Shown here: positions 9,603 to 18,266 of the stretch, in pieces | Position numbering within the stretch: the first letter of the stretch is position 1 | Layout: each line of letters starts with the position of its first letter | Source of the DNA: JANRLJ01 sp033762735 | GTDB taxonomy: Bacteria; Chloroflexota; Anaerolineae; Aggregatilineales; Phototrophicaceae | Assembly (NCBI GenBank): GCA_033762735.1 | Contig: JANRLJ010000040.1 | Location: 1-64,000 of the forward strand | Reading direction: 5' to 3' | Length of the DNA: 64,000 bases | Translations under genes and position numbers: made by a program | Notes under the pieces: generated by a model | What the model was told of the DNA's origin: nothing | The model's database searches: none | Seen by the model: the letters and a program-made list of their open reading frames with translations, nothing else

Positions 9603-9646
9603 ATGCGCCTGTGGCACAAGCGGAGGATGCGATGAAGCCGATTTAC
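9603..9646 (+). repeat. Direct repeat, left copy: tail of a lost LRR paralogue
   Basis: 44 nt that recur at 10652-10695 with two mismatches. Read as codons, this copy encodes the C-terminal RLWHKRR ending and stop seen at the end of the LRR gene, followed by the MKPIY start of the next one. It therefore looks like the junction between two tandem LRR genes, the upstream one having been lost apart from its last residues. Confidence 0.75.
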
Positions 9647-10681
9647 CGTATATTGCTGTGCTTGACACTCGTGCTGCTGACGCTGCCCGCAGCGGCGCAG
9701 GACAATCCCGAAGCGGCGGTGCAAACTGCACGGCAACACATTGAGGAGGCACGGGTATCGGGCGCGACAGCGCTGGCTTTGACCGATCTTGGCCTCATGG
9801 AACTTCCGCCAGAGATCGGCAGTCTCACCAACTTGCAATATCTGGACTTGACTGGCAATCAGTTGAGCAGCCTCCCATCCCAACTCGGCAATCTCTCCTA
9901 CCTGCAATATCTGGACTTGTCTGGCAATCAGTTGAGCAACCTGCCGCCTCAACTCGGCAGTCTCACTAACCTGCAATATCTGGACTTGTCTGGCAATCAG
10001 TTGGGCAACCTGCCGCCCCAACTTGGTCATCTCACCAACCTACGACAGCTTAACCTGACGAACAACCAACTGAGCAACTTCCCGCCCCAACTCGGCAGTC
10101 TCACCAACCTGCAAGGACTTTACTTGGGGAACAATCAACTGAGCAGCCTTCCGCCTCAACTCGCCAATCTCGCCAACCTCCAATGGCTTGACTTAGGGAA
10201 CAACCAACTCAGCAGCCTCCCGGCCCAACTTGGCGATCTTACCAACCTGCAAAGGCTTTACTTGTCTGGCAACCAACTCAGCAACCTGCCGCCACAACTG
10301 GGCAGCCTCAGCAATCTTCGAGAGCTTTTCTTGTCTGGCAACCAACTCAGCAGCCTCCCGCCCCAACTTGGCGATCTCGCCAACCTGCGAGAGCTTTACT
10401 TGAATGACAACCAACTGAGCAGCCTCCCGCCCCAACTTGGCGATCTAACCAACCTGCAAGTGCTTTGGTTAAATGGCAATACGCTCGAATTTCCGCCGCC
10501 GGAGGTGGTCGCCCAGGGAACACCCGCCGTTCTGGCCTTTCTGCGCCGTCCGCCGCCATACCCGCCATATGCCCTTACCGCTGCAATTCCGCTGCTTGTG
10601 CTGCTCGTCGTAGTGACGTGGTGTGGGTCGGTGGCGCTTCTGCTGCGTTCGATGCGCCTGTGGCACAAGCGGAGGATCTGA
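9632..10681 (+). CDS. Secreted/membrane leucine-rich-repeat protein
   Basis: 349 aa. A signal peptide (RILLCLTLVLLTLPAAAQ) is followed by about 11 leucine-rich repeats of 23 residues with consensus LPPQLGxLTNLQxLxLxxNQLS, spanning roughly residues 50-300. One transmembrane helix (ALTAAIPLLVLLVVVTW) and a basic tail RSMRLWHKRRI end it. The repeats should face outside, with the tail inside. The ATG at 9632 follows GGAGG by 6 nt. An upstream in-frame GTG at 9611 lies in the remnant of the previous copy and was rejected. The repeats are highly similar at DNA level in 69-bp units, so copy number may vary. It probably has a protein-binding role. No ligand can be named. Confidence 0.85.
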   Translation: MKPIYRILLCLTLVLLTLPAAAQDNPEAAVQTARQHIEEARVSGATALALTDLGLMELPPEIGSLTNLQYLDLTGNQLSSLPSQLGNLSYLQYLDLSGNQLSNLPPQLGSLTNLQYLDLSGNQLGNLPPQLGHLTNLRQLNLTNNQLSNFPPQLGSLTNLQGLYLGNNQLSSLPPQLANLANLQWLDLGNNQLSSLPAQLGDLTNLQRLYLSGNQLSNLPPQLGSLSNLRELFLSGNQLSSLPPQLGDLANLRELYLNDNQLSSLPPQLGDLTNLQVLWLNGNTLEFPPPEVVAQGTPAVLAFLRRPPPYPPYALTAAIPLLVLLVVVTWCGSVALLLRSMRLWHKRRI

Positions 10682-10803
10682 TGAAGCCGATTTACTCTGT
10701 AAAATCTCGAAAGTATTTTGAGAAATTCAACCGCCAAGACGCCGTGCGATACATCGCCTACGCCAAGATTTTGAACAACAATCTCTGTGTTCTCTGTGGT
10801 TAA
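10681..10803 (+). pseudogene. Truncated start of a second LRR gene
   Basis: The ATG overlaps the LRR stop (TGATG), and the first codons encode MKPIY exactly as in the intact gene. The frame then diverges into unrelated sequence and stops after 40 residues. With the left remnant at 9603, this indicates that a tandem LRR array was reduced to one gene. It could also be translated as a short fusion peptide, but nothing suggests a function. Confidence 0.6.
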
Positions 10804-10922
10804 ACTCTTTTTGTGGTTTTACTTCTTTGTGCACTTCTCTAAGAAGTGTTCAGCCGGGGCTAAAGCCATCCTCACCCTGTTCTGTTTGACTCCGCCCTAT
10901 TGGGGTTGTGGAGTACAGTGTG

Positions 10923-12470
10923 ATGGTAGGCTTACCGGATAAAGTGTCGGTCTGGATTCTGGGGGATCAACTGCTGCTGGCGCACCCCGCGCTGGAGCGG
11001 GCAGCGGCGGAAGCCGGGGCGGAAAATGTCCATGTGGTGCTGGTGGAAAGCGAACAGCGCACCCGGCGGCTGCCCTATCAGCGCAAAAAGATTGTGCTGC
11101 TGTTCAGCGCCATGCGGCATTATGCCAGGCGGCTGCGCGACCTGGGTTTTCAGGTCGATTACGTCCAGGCCGAAACCATCACGGATGGGCTGCACCAGCA
11201 TATTCAGCGGGTGCAGCCTGAGCGTCTGCTGACGATGGCGGCCAGCGAATATCACGGAAGGCGCTATCAGACTGAAAGGCTCGAAGGGCTGCTTGGCCTC
11301 CCGGTTGAGGTGCTGCCCAACACGCAGTTTCTTGTGGGGCAGTTTGACCCCTTCAGCCAGCGTACAGCCGATAAAAAGATCATCATGGAGTTTTTCTACC
11401 GCGAGATGCGCCGTCATTTTCGGGTGCTGATGCACGGGGATGATCCGGTGGGCGGCCAGTGGAATTTTGACCGCGAAAACCGCAAGCCGCTGCCGAAGAC
11501 GATTGATCTGCCCGCCCTGCTTGTTTTTGAGCCGGACGACATCACGCAGGCGGTCATGCGCGAGGTTGCGGCGATGGAACAGGGCGTGGGCACGGCGGAA
11601 GGCTTCGGCTATGCCGTCACACATGAGCAGGCCCAGGTCGCGCTCGATCACTTTATCGCCACCCGTTTGCCCAACTTCGGCGCGTATGAGGATGCCATGT
11701 CCACCCGCAGCCACACCCTGTTTCATTCGGTGCTCTCGCCCTATATCAACCTCGGCCTGCTGACACCCCTTCAAATGGTAAGAGCGGCAGAGCAGGCTTA
11801 TGAACAGGGACAGGCACCGCTGAATTCGGTGGAAGGGTTCGTGCGGCAGGTCATGGGCTGGCGTGAATTCATGTACTGGCAGTACTGGCGGCTGATGCCC
11901 GATCTGGCGACGATGAACGCCTGGAACGCAACGCGCCCCATGCCGCAGATGTTCTGGGACGCGGAGACAAAAATGAACTGTGTCCATCATGTGGTGGAGA
12001 ACGTCCTTGAACAGGGCTACTCCCACCACATTGAACGGCTGATGATCGTCGCCAATTTCTGTCTGCTGGCGGGGATCAATCCGACGGAGGTGACAGACTG
12101 GTTCATGACCTTTTATATCGACGCTTACGACTGGGTGATGCAGACCAACAGCGTCGGCATGGGGCTGAACGCGGACGGCGGCAGAATCGCCACCAAGCCC
12201 TACATCGCCTCGGCCAATTACATTAACAAGATGAGCGACTACTGCAAGGGCTGCCATTATCAATACAAACGGCGCACCGGGGAGGGCGCCTGCCCTTTCA
12301 ATCTGCTGTACTGGAATTTCCTGCTGCGGCATGAGGACGAACTGCGGGCAAACCCACGTATGGGACAGAACGTGCTGGGGCTTCGCCATCTGGACGACGA
12401 GGAACGTGCTACTATTCGCCAGCAGGCACAGGACTTTTTAGACAATTTAGATTACTACGAGGCCGACTGA
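10923..12470 (+). CDS. FeS-type bacterial photolyase/cryptochrome (PhrB family)
   Basis: 515 aa, COG3046 family (deoxyribodipyrimidine photolyase-related). The N-terminal antenna-type domain starts VSVWILGDQLL, and the C-terminal half is the FAD-binding helical domain (for example QVMGWREFMYWQYWR). Four cysteines at 353, 441, 444 and 457 have the spacings 88, 3 and 13. As I recall, these equal the spacings of the [4Fe-4S] ligands of Agrobacterium PhrB (350, 438, 441, 454). The family includes (6-4) photolyases and cryptochromes, so light-driven DNA repair or light sensing is inferred. The ATG at 10923 has GGAG 9 nt upstream. The stop abuts the ferredoxin start with no gap, indicating translational coupling. 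Confidence 0.92.
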   Translation: MVGLPDKVSVWILGDQLLLAHPALERAAAEAGAENVHVVLVESEQRTRRLPYQRKKIVLLFSAMRHYARRLRDLGFQVDYVQAETITDGLHQHIQRVQPERLLTMAASEYHGRRYQTERLEGLLGLPVEVLPNTQFLVGQFDPFSQRTADKKIIMEFFYREMRRHFRVLMHGDDPVGGQWNFDRENRKPLPKTIDLPALLVFEPDDITQAVMREVAAMEQGVGTAEGFGYAVTHEQAQVALDHFIATRLPNFGAYEDAMSTRSHTLFHSVLSPYINLGLLTPLQMVRAAEQAYEQGQAPLNSVEGFVRQVMGWREFMYWQYWRLMPDLATMNAWNATRPMPQMFWDAETKMNCVHHVVENVLEQGYSHHIERLMIVANFCLLAGINPTEVTDWFMTFYIDAYDWVMQTNSVGMGLNADGGRIATKPYIASANYINKMSDYCKGCHYQYKRRTGEGACPFNLLYWNFLLRHEDELRANPRMGQNVLGLRHLDDEERATIRQQAQDFLDNLDYYEAD

Positions 12471-12833
12471 ATGACGACTTACCATATTCTTGTCCTGATC
12501 GACAGCGAGAGCCGCATGATTGCCGTTCCAGCAGGGAGTAATCTGCGACGTGCGCTGCTGGAGAACGGAATCTCCCCCTATGCCCCGCTGACTCGTCGGC
12601 TGAACTGCGGTGGGCGCGGCCTATGCGCGACCTGCGGTGTGTGGATTGAAACAGGGGAAACCCCGCCCACGCACTGGCACGACCGTATCGGGACGGCGTT
12701 CGGCTATCCGCGCCTGTCCTGCCAGGTGACGGTTGAAGGGGATATGACGGTTCGCATCATGACGGAGAAGTGGATCTGGGGACGGCGCAGACCGGAACGC
12801 GCTGGTCTGCGCCGCAGGGCAAACGCGGGCTAA
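12471..12833 (+). CDS. [2Fe-2S] plant-type ferredoxin
   Basis: 120 aa with a beta-grasp ferredoxin fold. Cluster ligands are Cys46, Cys52, Cys55 and Cys84 in the pattern C-x5-C-x2-C-x28-C (NCGGRGLCATCGV and RLSCQV). This matches the adrenodoxin/plant ferredoxin class that carries one-electron transfers. Its ATG immediately follows the photolyase stop, so the two are made together. It could supply electrons to keep the photolyase flavin reduced; that is inference. A C-terminal basic tail of about 20 residues (WGRRRPERAGLRRR) is unusual. The last 4 nt overlap the convergent gene. Confidence 0.87.
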   Translation: MTTYHILVLIDSESRMIAVPAGSNLRRALLENGISPYAPLTRRLNCGGRGLCATCGVWIETGETPPTHWHDRIGTAFGYPRLSCQVTVEGDMTVRIMTEKWIWGRRRPERAGLRRRANAG

Positions 12834-13276
12834 AGCCAGGATGACAGCCAGAGCACGGCACTCTCCCGACTGGTGAAATTGTGGAAATGCACCTTGCCGC
12901 CAGAAAGCACACCGATCAGGCCGCGCCCGAACAGCGTAAGGGATTCCTGGGTCAGCTTGTCGGGGTTGGTGGCCGCCACGTAAATGTCACGTCCGCTTGC
13001 ACAGAATGCCCTGAACAACCGCACGCCCATCCAGGTCATGGTGGGGGTGAGCGGCAGATCGGTGCTGCCTTCATACAGCAGCAGCACCGGGCGCTCCTCT
13101 GGAACGCTGTTCAGCAAATCTTGGCTGAACTGTGCCAGCGTTTCCAGCGAACCGATGACGGGCGTGGTCAACCGAAAGGCGATGACGTTTCCGTCGCAAA
13201 GGTACGACATAAAAATTCCGGGGGCGATTTCCTTTTCCTGGTGATGTTCCTCGTCGGCATCATGGTAGGCGAGCAT
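12830..13276 (-). CDS. Conserved-looking protein of unknown function (148 aa)
   Basis: The protein has a mixed alpha/beta pattern: repeated hydrophobic strands (VIAFRLTTPV, PVLLLYEG, IYVAATN) alternate with helices (LAQFSQDLL, WMGVRLFRAF). This resembles a small SpoIIAA/STAS-like or Rossmann-like domain, but no diagnostic motif is visible and I do not name a family. There is no signal peptide or membrane segment. The ATG at 13276 has AAGGAC 8 nt upstream; the frame continues upstream without good start signals. The 3' end overlaps the ferredoxin gene by 4 nt in a convergent arrangement. Confidence 0.6.
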   Translation of the reverse strand: MLAYHDADEEHHQEKEIAPGIFMSYLCDGNVIAFRLTTPVIGSLETLAQFSQDLLNSVPEERPVLLLYEGSTDLPLTPTMTWMGVRLFRAFCASGRDIYVAATNPDKLTQESLTLFGRGLIGVLSGGKVHFHNFTSRESAVLWLSSWL

Positions 13277-13412
13277 GGCGATAAGTCCTTGAATAAATGA
13301 ATGATTTGGTTTGATTGACTTTTGCCATTCTAAATCCACTTTGGGTAATTAGTGATTGACTTTCATAGAAATTTCGCAGCAGTTACACAAGATTCACAAA
13401 ATCCACAAACTT

Positions 13413-13441
13413 CAAAAATCGTGCCAGCAAAACACCGGCAC
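13413..13441 (-). terminator. Rho-independent terminator after the patatin gene
   Basis: On the minus strand a 7-bp stem (gtgccgg with ctggcac, one G-U pair) and a 7-nt loop are followed by gattttt. It sits 30 nt past the patatin stop. Confidence 0.65.
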
Positions 13442-13471
13442 TGTTATGAAGAAACGTCAGACTCTGGTCAG

Positions 13472-14347
13472 TTAATTGTAATTTTCGAGGGATCGGGGAG
13501 AGGAAGTGAGTAAGGCCTTCATCGCTTCAACATGGTGTTCTGCTTCGGCGCGTCCTGCCAGCAGTGGGCCGGTGACATCCTTGAAATCAAGCGACCCGTA
13601 ATTATTGACTTCAGGCCGCAGCAGAACATCGGGTGGGTGCCGTTCCAGCCGTTCCTGATGTAAATTCCATACCATCACCCGGAACGACCGCCACATTGAG
13701 GTCAGCATACTCGGCAGCTTTGAGCGCGGGACATTGGCAAAGATGTTAAACGGCAGTTGAAAGCCCATAATCGCGCTGAGCGGGTCAATCCAGGGGTTAT
13801 CCTTTTCCAGTTCAGGATAAATATCCACCGCGATCACTCTGTCCACGCCGTGCGAGAAGGCGACATGCGTCGCCAGGCTGTCAATCACACCGCCGTCGGC
13901 AAGCTGCTTGCCATCAATTTCGACTGCCGGGAACACAGCAGGCACAGCGCTGCTTGCCAGCACAGCAGGCAGCACCTCGCCTTGATGAAGCGCGACTTCC
14001 TCGCCATGCAGCATATCAACCGCCGTCACGACCGTCGGAATTCGCAGATCAGAGAACGTCTTTCCCCTGAGGGCGGGCGCAAGCTGCTGTTCGACGGCAC
14101 GCTGGCGGGCACGGGCACTGAACAGGTTCATGCTGAAGACGTTCGTGCCCTGCATGGTCTTCATGCTTTCCACCATGTCAGCCGTGGAAACGCCCGCCGC
14201 ATAGAGCGAACCGATGATCGCGCCCATGCTGGTGCCAACGATCAGGTCGATGGGGATATTCTCGCGCTCCAGCACTTCCAGAACGCCAATGTGGGCAATA
14301 CCCCGGCTGCCTCCCCCACCCAGCACCAGACCAATTTTTGGGCGCAT
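13472..14347 (-). CDS. Patatin-like phospholipase (RssA/YchK type)
   Basis: 291 aa. It carries all patatin elements: the oxyanion loop LGGGGSRG (9-16), nucleophile Ser40 in GTSMG, and the Asp151 of the DGG motif (LADGGVIDSL). This Ser-Asp dyad hydrolyses phospholipids or other acyl esters. There is no signal peptide, so it is probably cytoplasmic or peripheral. I chose the ATG at 14347; GTG codons at 14356 and 14365 are possible, and the GGAGG motif sits between them. It follows the ligase fusion gene on the same strand after 151 nt, so a lipid-related functional link is possible but unproven. Confidence 0.87.
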   Translation of the reverse strand: MRPKIGLVLGGGGSRGIAHIGVLEVLERENIPIDLIVGTSMGAIIGSLYAAGVSTADMVESMKTMQGTNVFSMNLFSARARQRAVEQQLAPALRGKTFSDLRIPTVVTAVDMLHGEEVALHQGEVLPAVLASSAVPAVFPAVEIDGKQLADGGVIDSLATHVAFSHGVDRVIAVDIYPELEKDNPWIDPLSAIMGFQLPFNIFANVPRSKLPSMLTSMWRSFRVMVWNLHQERLERHPPDVLLRPEVNNYGSLDFKDVTGPLLAGRAEAEHHVEAMKALLTSSPRSLENYN

Positions 14348-14498
14348 CGAATCCACTTCCTCCACGTTCGGTCACGCCTGTGATTGAAACCCATTGTACG
14401 GTGGATTAACCCCCCCAACCCTTAAGCACAAAGCAAGTGGTCACTTGAAAAGGGGTCACATTAAACGGCATCGTCACACGAGTCGTGCCATTGCCTCT

Positions 14499-17012
14499 TT
14501 AGTGGCTGTGTACGTCCTCTTCGACCAGCAGGCGGCGCAGCACCTTCCCGACAAACGATTTCGGGAGCTCCCGCCGGAACTCGATCCTGGATGGAACAGC
14601 GTGCGCGTCGAGGCGGCGCTGGCACAGGGCGATCAGTTCAGCCTCGGTCAGCGTAGCATCCTGGCGCGGCACGACAAACGCTTTGACGATCTGCCCACGT
14701 GTCGCGTCTGGCACACCGATGACGGCGGCCTCCAGCACCTTATTGTTCTCGTAGAGCACTTCCTCTACATCACGCGGGTAGACATACGTCCCGTCCACGA
14801 TGATCGTATCGCGCTTGCGGCTGATGATCTGGAAATAGCCGTCTTCGTCCATCACCGCCACATCCCCGGTGAACAGCCAGCCATCCTTCTGCACCGATTC
14901 CGGTTCATCCTCAACCGACTCCGCCCAGTAACCGTCCATCACCTGTGGCCCGCGCACGGCCAGTTCGCCGATCTCGCCCGGTGGCAGCGTCTCTCCTGTC
15001 GCCAGATCAACAATCTTGGCATCGGTGTTGGGCAGCGGAACGCCAATCGAGCCGACCTTGCGCACTCCATACAGCGGGTTGGCGTGGGTCACTGGCGAAC
15101 ATTCGGTCAGTCCGTACCCTTCCACCAGCCGCCCGCGTGTCAGCTTCTCGAACGCTTCCTGCACCTCCACCGGGAGCGGCGCGGCACCACTCACGCAGGC
15201 CTTGATCGACGACAACCCGTAGTTGCGGACGTTCGGCGCACGGTTGATGACGGTATACATGGCCGGGACACCGGGAAACAGGGTAGGCTTATAGGTCTTG
15301 ATATGATCGAGCACCTGCTGCAACTCGAACACAGGGAGCAGCACGAGCGTCGCGCCCATTGCAATCGGGACGTTGAGTGCCCCCGTCATCCCATAACTGT
15401 GCATCATCGGCAGTACGGAGAGAAAAACCTCTTTGCCATAGTCCAGGTCGGGCACCCAGTGCCGCGTTTGCAGCGTATTCGCGACCAGATTCTCATGCGT
15501 CAGCCGCACCCCTTTGGGATCGTCGGTCGTGCCGCTGGTGAAGACAATGGCGGCCAGGTCGGTGTGGGCAATTTGAACGTGCGGCGTTGCCTCGCTGGCC
15601 TCTTCCATCAGCCGTGTCATCGACAGCCCCAGCGGGCGCGTCTGTGTGACCAGCGGACTTTCAGGGTCGGTACTCAGCAGACGGCTGAAATTCTCGTCGT
15701 TGATGGACTCGCGCTGGTCAGCAAAGACCACATGAATGGCGTAATCCTGAGCTTTGAGCGTCTTCGCCAGTTCGGCGTAGGTGCGCACCGTCACCAGCAC
15801 TTTCGCCTGCGTCTGAAGAATCTGTTTGATGACGTTATGCGCCTGCGTATCCGGCGCATCCGGATTTGGCATCACGACCACGCCGCCGATCTTGAGCGTG
15901 GCGTAGTAGGCGATGACCAACTGCGGCAGATTGGGCAGCACGATCATCACCCGATCTCCCGGACGAACGCCGAGGCCGTGCAGGGCGTGGGCGAACTGGT
16001 TGACCCGGGCGTTCAACTGCTGATAGCTCAGGGTGGATTCATAGAAGATGGTGGCTGTGTGCTTCGGCACCCATTCCGCCGCACTTTCCAGAAAGCGATG
16101 AAGCGGCTGGCGTGGAATGGGGATGGTGCGCGGTGTTTCCTTGCTGTAGCTGGTGAGCCAGGGGCGTTGATGGATGAGGCGGGCAGCCTGCAGGCTGTGC
16201 TCGCGCCAGGAGCCTTTACGCTGGTCGCTGATGAACCGTTCGATGGCACGGTTGACCGCCTCTGCCCGTTCAAGCTGCACCTTGTGCTTGGCTGAGCCGA
16301 CATCGTAAATCTCGGCATTGGGGATCATTCTGGCGGCATCTTCAAACACATAGCGCGGGAAGTAATTGTCGCGCTCCCCTGTAATGACCAGCGTCTCGGT
16401 GCGGATGTTGCGCAGCAGCGGCCAGCCCTTCCACTTGCGCATGTTGTTAAACATCATGCGCTTCATCACATGAATTTCGGCGTTCCAGCGCGGGCGGTAG
16501 TCCCACCACAGGCGGTAAAATGCCGTTGGCATTCGATATGCCCAGGCCGCCACACGGGGCAGCGGATACTCTCCGGCGGTCGCCACCAGCACCAGCTTTT
16601 CCAACCGTTCGGGATGTGCATTGGCATATTCCACACAGATCGACCCACCGAACGAGTGGCCGACCAGGATGAATTTTTCCGGCAGTTGAAGCGTCTCCAC
16701 GATGGTGTGGAGATCATCGACGATCTCGGCCATCGTGTACTGCGTATACGGAGCGTCGCTCTGGCCGTGCCCGCGTAGATCGGGCACTACCACCCGGTAA
16801 TCCCGTGCAAAGTGATTGATCTGGAACTCCCACGTCTCCGCACAGCCCGCATAACCATGCACGAACATAATGGTATGCTCGACTGACTCCGGCCAGAGAT
16901 CGATGACGCTGAGATGGGTATTGGCGAGTCCATGAATGGGGACTTCGACGCGGTATAGGTCAAAATCGAGCTGAATGGCTTTGCGCTTAATGCCCCGTAA
17001 TTTTTTCTTCAT
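14499..17012 (-). CDS. Alpha/beta-hydrolase fused to AMP-forming acyl-CoA ligase
   Basis: 837 aa. Residues about 40-280 form an alpha/beta hydrolase (MFVHGYAG oxyanion region, nucleophile elbow VGHSFGGS). Residues about 310-830 form an ANL-family ligase: P-loop FTSGTTDDPKGVRLTHE, GYGLTECSP, the Asp of DGWLFTGD, hinge and core ISRKRDTIIVDG, and the catalytic Lys region PKSFVGKVLRR. It should activate a carboxylate as acyl-AMP and load it on CoA or a carrier, while the hydrolase may release or trim esters. The hydrolase has a Ser nucleophile, unlike OleB of OleBC fusions. The ATG at 17012 follows AGGA by 8 nt. It is divergent from the gene at 17228. The substrate is unknown. Confidence 0.88.
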   Translation of the reverse strand: MKKKLRGIKRKAIQLDFDLYRVEVPIHGLANTHLSVIDLWPESVEHTIMFVHGYAGCAETWEFQINHFARDYRVVVPDLRGHGQSDAPYTQYTMAEIVDDLHTIVETLQLPEKFILVGHSFGGSICVEYANAHPERLEKLVLVATAGEYPLPRVAAWAYRMPTAFYRLWWDYRPRWNAEIHVMKRMMFNNMRKWKGWPLLRNIRTETLVITGERDNYFPRYVFEDAARMIPNAEIYDVGSAKHKVQLERAEAVNRAIERFISDQRKGSWREHSLQAARLIHQRPWLTSYSKETPRTIPIPRQPLHRFLESAAEWVPKHTATIFYESTLSYQQLNARVNQFAHALHGLGVRPGDRVMIVLPNLPQLVIAYYATLKIGGVVVMPNPDAPDTQAHNVIKQILQTQAKVLVTVRTYAELAKTLKAQDYAIHVVFADQRESINDENFSRLLSTDPESPLVTQTRPLGLSMTRLMEEASEATPHVQIAHTDLAAIVFTSGTTDDPKGVRLTHENLVANTLQTRHWVPDLDYGKEVFLSVLPMMHSYGMTGALNVPIAMGATLVLLPVFELQQVLDHIKTYKPTLFPGVPAMYTVINRAPNVRNYGLSSIKACVSGAAPLPVEVQEAFEKLTRGRLVEGYGLTECSPVTHANPLYGVRKVGSIGVPLPNTDAKIVDLATGETLPPGEIGELAVRGPQVMDGYWAESVEDEPESVQKDGWLFTGDVAVMDEDGYFQIISRKRDTIIVDGTYVYPRDVEEVLYENNKVLEAAVIGVPDATRGQIVKAFVVPRQDATLTEAELIALCQRRLDAHAVPSRIEFRRELPKSFVGKVLRRLLVEEDVHSH

Positions 17013-17227
17013 CACAAGGTTCCTACAAATTAAATTCTTTCGGCTATCTTACCATCGAAACCAGACAAAGCACGAAGATAAGAAACAGATAAGCACTTGC
17101 AAAAAAATGACTAATTGGGGAGATAACAGGTATGATCGAAGTCATCACACACGTCTAATCGGCAGTTAACGCCAGACCGATACACTGGCGGTATTTCCCT
17201 CCCACTACGCAAAGGAAAGCAAATCTC

Positions 17228-18238
17228 GTGAAGCTGGTTCTCTACGATCAGGCAGACAGCTTTGAACAGCTAAAACCAGAATGGAACGACCTGCTCCAGC
17301 GCAGCGCGGTCGATACGGTCTTCGGCACCTGGGAATGGCTTTCTACCTGGTGGGCGGTCTATGAGCCGGGGCAGCTGTGGATGGTCGCGTGCCGGGACGA
17401 AGACGGGCGGCTGCTTGGCCTTGCACCCTGGTCGATTGTCGAAACGGGCGAAGGCCGGATGCTGGCAGGGATCGGCTGTATTGACGTGACGGATTATATC
17501 GATGTGCTGGTTGATGCAGACTGTACGGGGGCAGTGCTGAACTGCCTGGCCTTATTCGTGAACGATCACCGCGACCAGTTCGACCTCATCAGCCTGTGTA
17601 ACATTCCTGAAAAATCCCCTACCCTTTCTCAGTTTCAACAATCCCTTCAACACTACGGCTTCAACACGAACCAGGCACCGATTGAAGTCTGCCCGGTCAT
17701 CCAACTCCCGGAGAATTGGGAAACCTATCTGGAGGGGCTGGACAAAAAACAGCGCCATGAACTGCGCCGCAAGCTGCGCCGCACCCAGGCCGAGGAAGAA
17801 CTCAACTGGTACATCGTCGGCCAGGAACACAATCTTGAGGAAGAACTGGATCATTTCCTGCGGCTGATGGCTGCCAGCGACCCGAAAAAGGCACGTTTTT
17901 TGCAGGACGAGAACAACGTCGCCTTCTTCCGCCGGGTCATGCCGCTGATGTTCGAGAACGGGTGGCTGCAACTGATCTTCCTCACCATTGATGGGGAGCG
18001 CGTGGCGGCCTATCTCAATTTCGATTACAAAGGCCATATCATGGTCTATAATTCCGGGTTGGCGAGGGACACGCATGAGCAGCTGAGCGCGGGGATTGTG
18101 CTGCTGGCGAATAACATCCGCTATGCGATTGAACATGGCTACAAAGTGTTCGACTTCCTGCGCGGGAACGAAACCTACAAATATTACCTGGGCGGTAAGG
18201 ACACGACCGTTTACATGCTGAACGCGGTGAAGGGTTAG
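17228..18238 (+). CDS. FemAB/BioF2-like GNAT acyltransferase
   Basis: 336 aa. The N-terminal region contains VFGTWEWLSTWWAVY, and the C-terminal GNAT half has a stretch typical of BioF2-like (CelD/FemAB) proteins: RVAAYLNFDYKGHIMVYNSGLAR, seen here as AYLNFDYKGHIMVYNSG, then FDFLRGNETYKYYLGG. Members of the family add acyl or aminoacyl groups to polysaccharide or cell-wall precursors. The GTG start at 17228 is preceded by AAGGAA. It lies 28 nt before a glycosyltransferase on the same strand, which supports a role in surface glycan building. The donor and acceptor are unknown. Confidence 0.82.
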   Translation: MKLVLYDQADSFEQLKPEWNDLLQRSAVDTVFGTWEWLSTWWAVYEPGQLWMVACRDEDGRLLGLAPWSIVETGEGRMLAGIGCIDVTDYIDVLVDADCTGAVLNCLALFVNDHRDQFDLISLCNIPEKSPTLSQFQQSLQHYGFNTNQAPIEVCPVIQLPENWETYLEGLDKKQRHELRRKLRRTQAEEELNWYIVGQEHNLEEELDHFLRLMAASDPKKARFLQDENNVAFFRRVMPLMFENGWLQLIFLTIDGERVAAYLNFDYKGHIMVYNSGLARDTHEQLSAGIVLLANNIRYAIEHGYKVFDFLRGNETYKYYLGGKDTTVYMLNAVKG

Positions 18239-18266
18239 ATTCTAGTTAGATGCTAAAGGAAACGTG

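Noticed and set aside
9611..9631. GTG at 9611 as start of the LRR gene
   Set aside because: It lies in the duplicated tail of the lost upstream copy. The ATG at 9632 has a GGAGG at good distance and starts the signal peptide.
9780..10480. Regular 69-bp repeats that could be mistaken for a CRISPR or satellite array
   Set aside because: The period is 23 codons and translates cleanly to leucine-rich repeats. There are no unique spacers.
14394..16295. Long open frame on the plus strand opposite the hydrolase-ligase fusion
   Set aside because: It is rich in His, Arg and Gln with no motif, and lies wholly antisense to a gene with intact catalytic motifs. It is a by-product of codon bias.
14499..17012. 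OleBC-type olefin biosynthesis fusion
   Set aside because: The hydrolase has a Ser nucleophile (GHSFGG) instead of the expected Asp, and no oleA or oleD is nearby.
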